Assembly: GCA_036653595.1 (NCBI GenBank)
Contig: JAVVTQ010000012.1
Coordinates: forward strand, 1-42,071
Direction: 5' to 3'
Length of the DNA stretch: 42,071 nucleotides
From: JAVVTQ01 sp036653595
GTDB lineage: Bacteria > Bacillota > Clostridia > Oscillospirales > Ruminococcaceae
Position numbers and translations under genes: made by a program. Under the pieces are notes generated by a model. That model searched no databases. It was not told the DNA's origin and saw nothing but the letters and a program-made list of their open reading frames with translations. Numbering within the stretch: the stretch's first letter is position 1; each line of letters starts with the position of its first letter. Positions 39,706 to 42,071 of the stretch are shown in pieces.

Positions 39706-40903
39706 TAGCCGTCGCCTCCTTGCAGAGCTTTGTCAGAGTTGGAATAATTTTGTATAAGTCGCCGACTGCGCCATAGTGCGCAATGTCAAAAATAGGAGCG
39801 TTTTTGTCGCTGTTGACGGCTACAATGCACGCGCAACCGCGCATACCTGCGGCGAACTGCACCGAACCGGAAACGCCAAGCGTCACGATGAGCTTTGCGC
39901 CCACGGTGCGACCGCTTAGTCCTATCTGCCTGCGTGGATCGAGCCACCCGGCTTCTATGAGCGGGCGTGTGCCTGCCAGCTGTGCGCCGATTTCCTGCGC
40001 AAACTCCTGCGCCATGTCGAGGTCGCTCTTTGATTTAAAGCCCCTGCCACAGGCAACAATAACCTCGGAGTCGGAGATGTCCGGCTCTGCGCTCTTCTTT
40101 TGCAAAGAGAGTATCTTGACGCCTGTCTCAAGCCTTTTTGCGTCTATGTCCATCAGCTCCACACTCCCCGTGCAGTTGTCAGAGGGGACAGGGGCCGAAA
40201 AAATTTTATAGCGCACCGTGCAAAACTGTGGCCTTTTGTTAGGTGTTAAAATCTGCGCCATGATGTTTCCGCCAAAAGCAGGGCGTATCTGAACGAGGTC
40301 GGTGTTTTCGCGCATTTCGAGCATTGTGCAGTCGGCGGTCAGCCCCGTGCGAAAGCGCGCGGACATGCGCGGCGCAAGTGAGCGCCCGACATTTGTTGCG
40401 CCCACAAGCACAGCGCACGGCTTTACTTTGTCGATGAAATCCTCAAAAACTGCGGCGTACGGCCCGATGATAAAATCCCGAAGCTCCTCTCGGTCATACA
40501 CAAAGACCTTGTCTGCGCCATAGCGCAGCAGCGAGTCGGCCTTTTTTGCTATGTCAAAGCCCGCCATAAATGCATATACAGGCTGATTGTTAACATCTGC
40601 AAGCTCGCGGGCTTTGCCCAAAAGCTCCCGCGTGATATTGTGAATTTCGCCCTGATGATGCTCCACAAAAACCGCAACTCCACGCCACTCGTCCTTGTCT
40701 GCGGCTGTGCAAAGGGAAGATTCTTCGACAAAGGACATTACGCCGACAGGTCCTTTGTTGACACACATTTTGCACATTTTGCAAGCAGAGCTTATTTCCA
40801 GATTTTCCCCATCATAGGATATAGCGCAAAAGGGACACAGCCCGACAAGCTCAGCGGCGGTCTGAGCCGTTACATTTTTCTGATTTACTAAAAGTTTTGC
40901 CAT
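39695..40903 (-). CDS. lctC: EtfA (LctC-like) with N-terminal iron-sulfur segment
   Basis: A 402-residue electron-transfer flavoprotein alpha subunit, longer than plain EtfA (about 320) because of an N-terminal ferredoxin-like segment. Cysteines C23, C26, C41, C44 and C47 (CPFC and CKMCKMC) can hold one [4Fe-4S] cluster; the CP pair at the end of the last motif reads GP. The C-terminal FAD domain is typical: IGLSGRTVGAKLIVTLGVSGSVQFAAGM and APIFDIAHYGAVGDLYKIIP. This form is known from caffeyl-CoA reductase and lactate dehydrogenase/Etf complexes, where it links ferredoxin to the flavins. It is 10 bases downstream of etfB. Confidence 0.93.
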   Translation of the reverse strand: MAKLLVNQKNVTAQTAAELVGLCPFCAISYDGENLEISSACKMCKMCVNKGPVGVMSFVEESSLCTAADKDEWRGVAVFVEHHQGEIHNITRELLGKARELADVNNQPVYAFMAGFDIAKKADSLLRYGADKVFVYDREELRDFIIGPYAAVFEDFIDKVKPCAVLVGATNVGRSLAPRMSARFRTGLTADCTMLEMRENTDLVQIRPAFGGNIMAQILTPNKRPQFCTVRYKIFSAPVPSDNCTGSVELMDIDAKRLETGVKILSLQKKSAEPDISDSEVIVACGRGFKSKSDLDMAQEFAQEIGAQLAGTRPLIEAGWLDPRRQIGLSGRTVGAKLIVTLGVSGSVQFAAGMRGCACIVAVNSDKNAPIFDIAHYGAVGDLYKIIPTLTKLCKEATANVQ

Positions 40904-40913
40904 GACAGACCCT

Positions 40914-41702
40914 CTATATGAATTTTTTTGTTTTGAGCATTTGTGCTATTTTAGTTGCAAGCGCATCGTCGTCTCCCTCAAAAAGCTCCTTGTCGCTGTT
41001 TTTTTCCGGTGGGAATATGCGCTCCACGCGCGTTGCGGAGCCGGAGGATCCAAAATGCAGCTCGTCCCTGTCGTCAAAATCGTCGAGACAAAGCGTCGTC
41101 ACACATTCTGCAAGGACCTGTTTTTTGCGCTTGTACGAGGGCAGGCGCGGGGTGTTGACTTCTGCGTCAGTGCCCAGAACACAAGGAAGCGGCATGCGCT
41201 GTGTGCAAATGTACTTGTCGAGGCTTATGTCGGCCGTCAGCCCGGACATAGAGATATCTCTCACAGCGAGCACATTGCCCGAATGCACCAGGTCAAGAAG
41301 CTCTGCAAGTTCCGCGCCGACTTGCGCCGTGTCGCCGTCAGTGGTTTGCTTTCCGCAGATTATCAAATCAAAATGTCCGATTTTTTTTATGGCACATGCG
41401 AGAGTGTGCGCAGTTGAGAGCACATCAGCTCCGGCGAATCTTCTATCGCTCGCGAGCACACCTCGGTCGGCGCCCATATAAACCGTTTCCAGAAGCGCTT
41501 CGCGCGCCTGAGGAGGCCCCATTGACAGTGTAGTCACTGTTCCGCCGGTTTCTGCTCGCAGCTGCAAGGCAAGCTCCACTGCAAATAAATCATAAGGGTT
41601 GAGTTTGCCGGGTGCGCCGTCGCGCTTTAAAATACCGGTGACAGGATCAACCTCGACATGTGTGGTGCCGGGTACCTGCTTTACGCAAACCAAAATATCC
41701 AC
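40914..41702 (-). CDS. lctB: EtfB (LctB-like), bifurcating type
   Basis: A 262-residue electron-transfer flavoprotein beta subunit. ILVCVKQVPGT at the start and GKQTTDGDTAQVGAELAELL (about 122-141) are present; the latter is the block that in bifurcating Etf proteins holds FAD rather than AMP. It should carry the bifurcating flavin and bind NAD(H). The start is GTG 41702 with AAGGAC upstream. It is the first gene of the lctBCD-ptsH operon. Confidence 0.93.
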   Translation of the reverse strand: MDILVCVKQVPGTTHVEVDPVTGILKRDGAPGKLNPYDLFAVELALQLRAETGGTVTTLSMGPPQAREALLETVYMGADRGVLASDRRFAGADVLSTAHTLACAIKKIGHFDLIICGKQTTDGDTAQVGAELAELLDLVHSGNVLAVRDISMSGLTADISLDKYICTQRMPLPCVLGTDAEVNTPRLPSYKRKKQVLAECVTTLCLDDFDDRDELHFGSSGSATRVERIFPPEKNSDKELFEGDDDALATKIAQMLKTKKFI

Positions 41703-42005
41703 GCCTTGTCCTTCTTTCGCGTTTTGTTTTGTACAGCGAGCGCAGTTGTAAAAATTATACAGTTTTTTTGCGCCGTTTGTATCTGTATAATCTATAATAC
41801 CTTAAAAGCTCCAAAAAGCCCAGTAAATTGTGCCGATATTTTAAAAAATGCGCTGGTTTTGATGGCTTTTCCAAAAAAGTCATGAAAGGGTGAGCTTTGT
41901 TTGTATTAAAAGATTTGAGAGTGCAAATGAAACTAAAAGGCATATTGTGCAGGATCGCGCAGGATGCTGCTGCGAAAAAAGAAGAGAGTTTTACCATCAA
42001 TTTGC

Positions 42006-42056
42006 CGAAGCTGCGCTTCGTCTCGCGGCTTTGCCGCGACTATCGCTTCGCGATAG
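42006..42056. repeat. Three consecutive perfect hairpins, REP-like
   Basis: CGAAGC-tgc-GCTTCG (42006-42020), TCGCGGC-ttt-GCCGCGA (42023-42039) and CTATCGC-ttc-GCGATAG (42040-42056). All have 3-base loops and almost no spacers. The order and compactness suggest a repeated extragenic element or a structured leader for the gene beyond the right edge. Confidence 0.6.
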
Positions 42057-42062
42057 AAATTG

Positions 42063-42071
42063 TGGTATAAT
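42063..42071 (+). promoter_or_regulatory. Extended -10 pointing out of the window
   Basis: TG-G-TATAAT at the last bases. The same GTGGTATAAT string is found at the pair B kdpDE promoter (9547-9556). The downstream gene is outside the window. Confidence 0.4.

Larger units (their letters stand above)
41703..42071. other. Intergenic right edge with lct promoter and hairpin cluster
   Basis: On the minus strand TGTATAAT (TATAAT at 41759-41754) lies about 50 bases before the lct start, with a weak -35. A 47-codon frame from ATG 41927 to TAA 42070 runs through the hairpin cluster and is probably not coding. The three hairpins and the outward -10 are listed separately. Confidence 0.4.

Noticed and set aside
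41927..42070. 47-codon frame at the right edge
   Set aside because: It runs through three perfect hairpins, and its Arg-rich C-terminal reading is what such hairpins always give; more likely an extragenic repeat.
1..42071. CRISPR arrays, insertion sequences, prophage or integrase genes
   Set aside because: No regularly spaced repeats, transposase motifs or phage structural genes were seen on either strand.

Overview
The window looks like chromosomal DNA of a low-to-mid GC anaerobic Firmicute (Clostridia-type). The grounds are strong GGAGG-type ribosome sites on nearly every gene, frequent GTG/TTG starts, short overlapping operons, a CCA-encoding tRNA-Asn, an EtfAB-linked lactate dehydrogenase, KtrAB, an HPr of Gram-positive type and lipobox lipoproteins. 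I see no transposase, integrase, phage gene or CRISPR array. This is inference from gene content; no 16S rRNA is present.

Layout. (1) 1-2.6 kb: an unassigned structured edge, tRNA-Asn with terminator, a MATE exporter and a small membrane protein. (2) 2.6-15.9 kb: a potassium-homeostasis island. The minus strand carries TPR protein - TrkA (N domain only) - TrkA - a 35-residue membrane peptide - TrkH - a secreted beta-barrel-like protein, then a separately promoted KdpD/KdpE pair. The plus strand carries a second, shorter KdpD/KdpE pair, then pyruvate kinase (potassium-dependent type) - DedA - KtrB - KtrA. No KdpFABC pump is present, so both Kdp-type two-component systems seem to be attached to Trk/Ktr transporters. 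(3) 16-18.6 kb: an MBOAT O-acetyltransferase and its AlgJ/DHHW partner. (4) 19.2-28.1 kb: an RbsBAC-type sugar/nucleoside ABC importer, convergent with a LysR regulator that is divergent from YeiH, two tandem ADP-ribosylglycohydrolase-family genes (the second apparently a pseudoenzyme) and a PfkB kinase, recalling enterobacterial yegTUV. (5) 28.2-32.8 kb: a rhodanese-like lipoprotein lacking the catalytic Cys, a DUF2087 protein, a degenerate M15-like/peptidoglycan-binding protein, a transglutaminase-like exported protein and a fructokinase-type kinase. (6) 32.8-35.3 kb: a two-gene ABC exporter behind a strong promoter with a palindrome in its spacer. (7) 35.3-37.9 kb: a Cd/Zn-type P1B ATPase whose HMA domain is a separate gene, plus a dual-site ArsR repressor with an evident promoter/operator. 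(8) 38.0-41.7 kb: lctB-lctC-lctD-like electron-confurcating lactate dehydrogenase genes ending in an HPr gene. (9) The right edge holds three consecutive perfect hairpins and an outward extended -10 promoter.

How the parts may work together: the first KdpD carries a c-di-AMP-type USP signature and the second has no USP domain, so the two pairs could read different inputs for one potassium economy. Matching direct repeats of OmpR/PhoB type lie about 55-70 bp upstream of the predicted starts of the trk operon and the pyk-ktr operon, on the same side and in the same orientation, which suggests one response regulator controls both. The 35-residue peptide between trkA and trkH is the best candidate here for an undescribed component.
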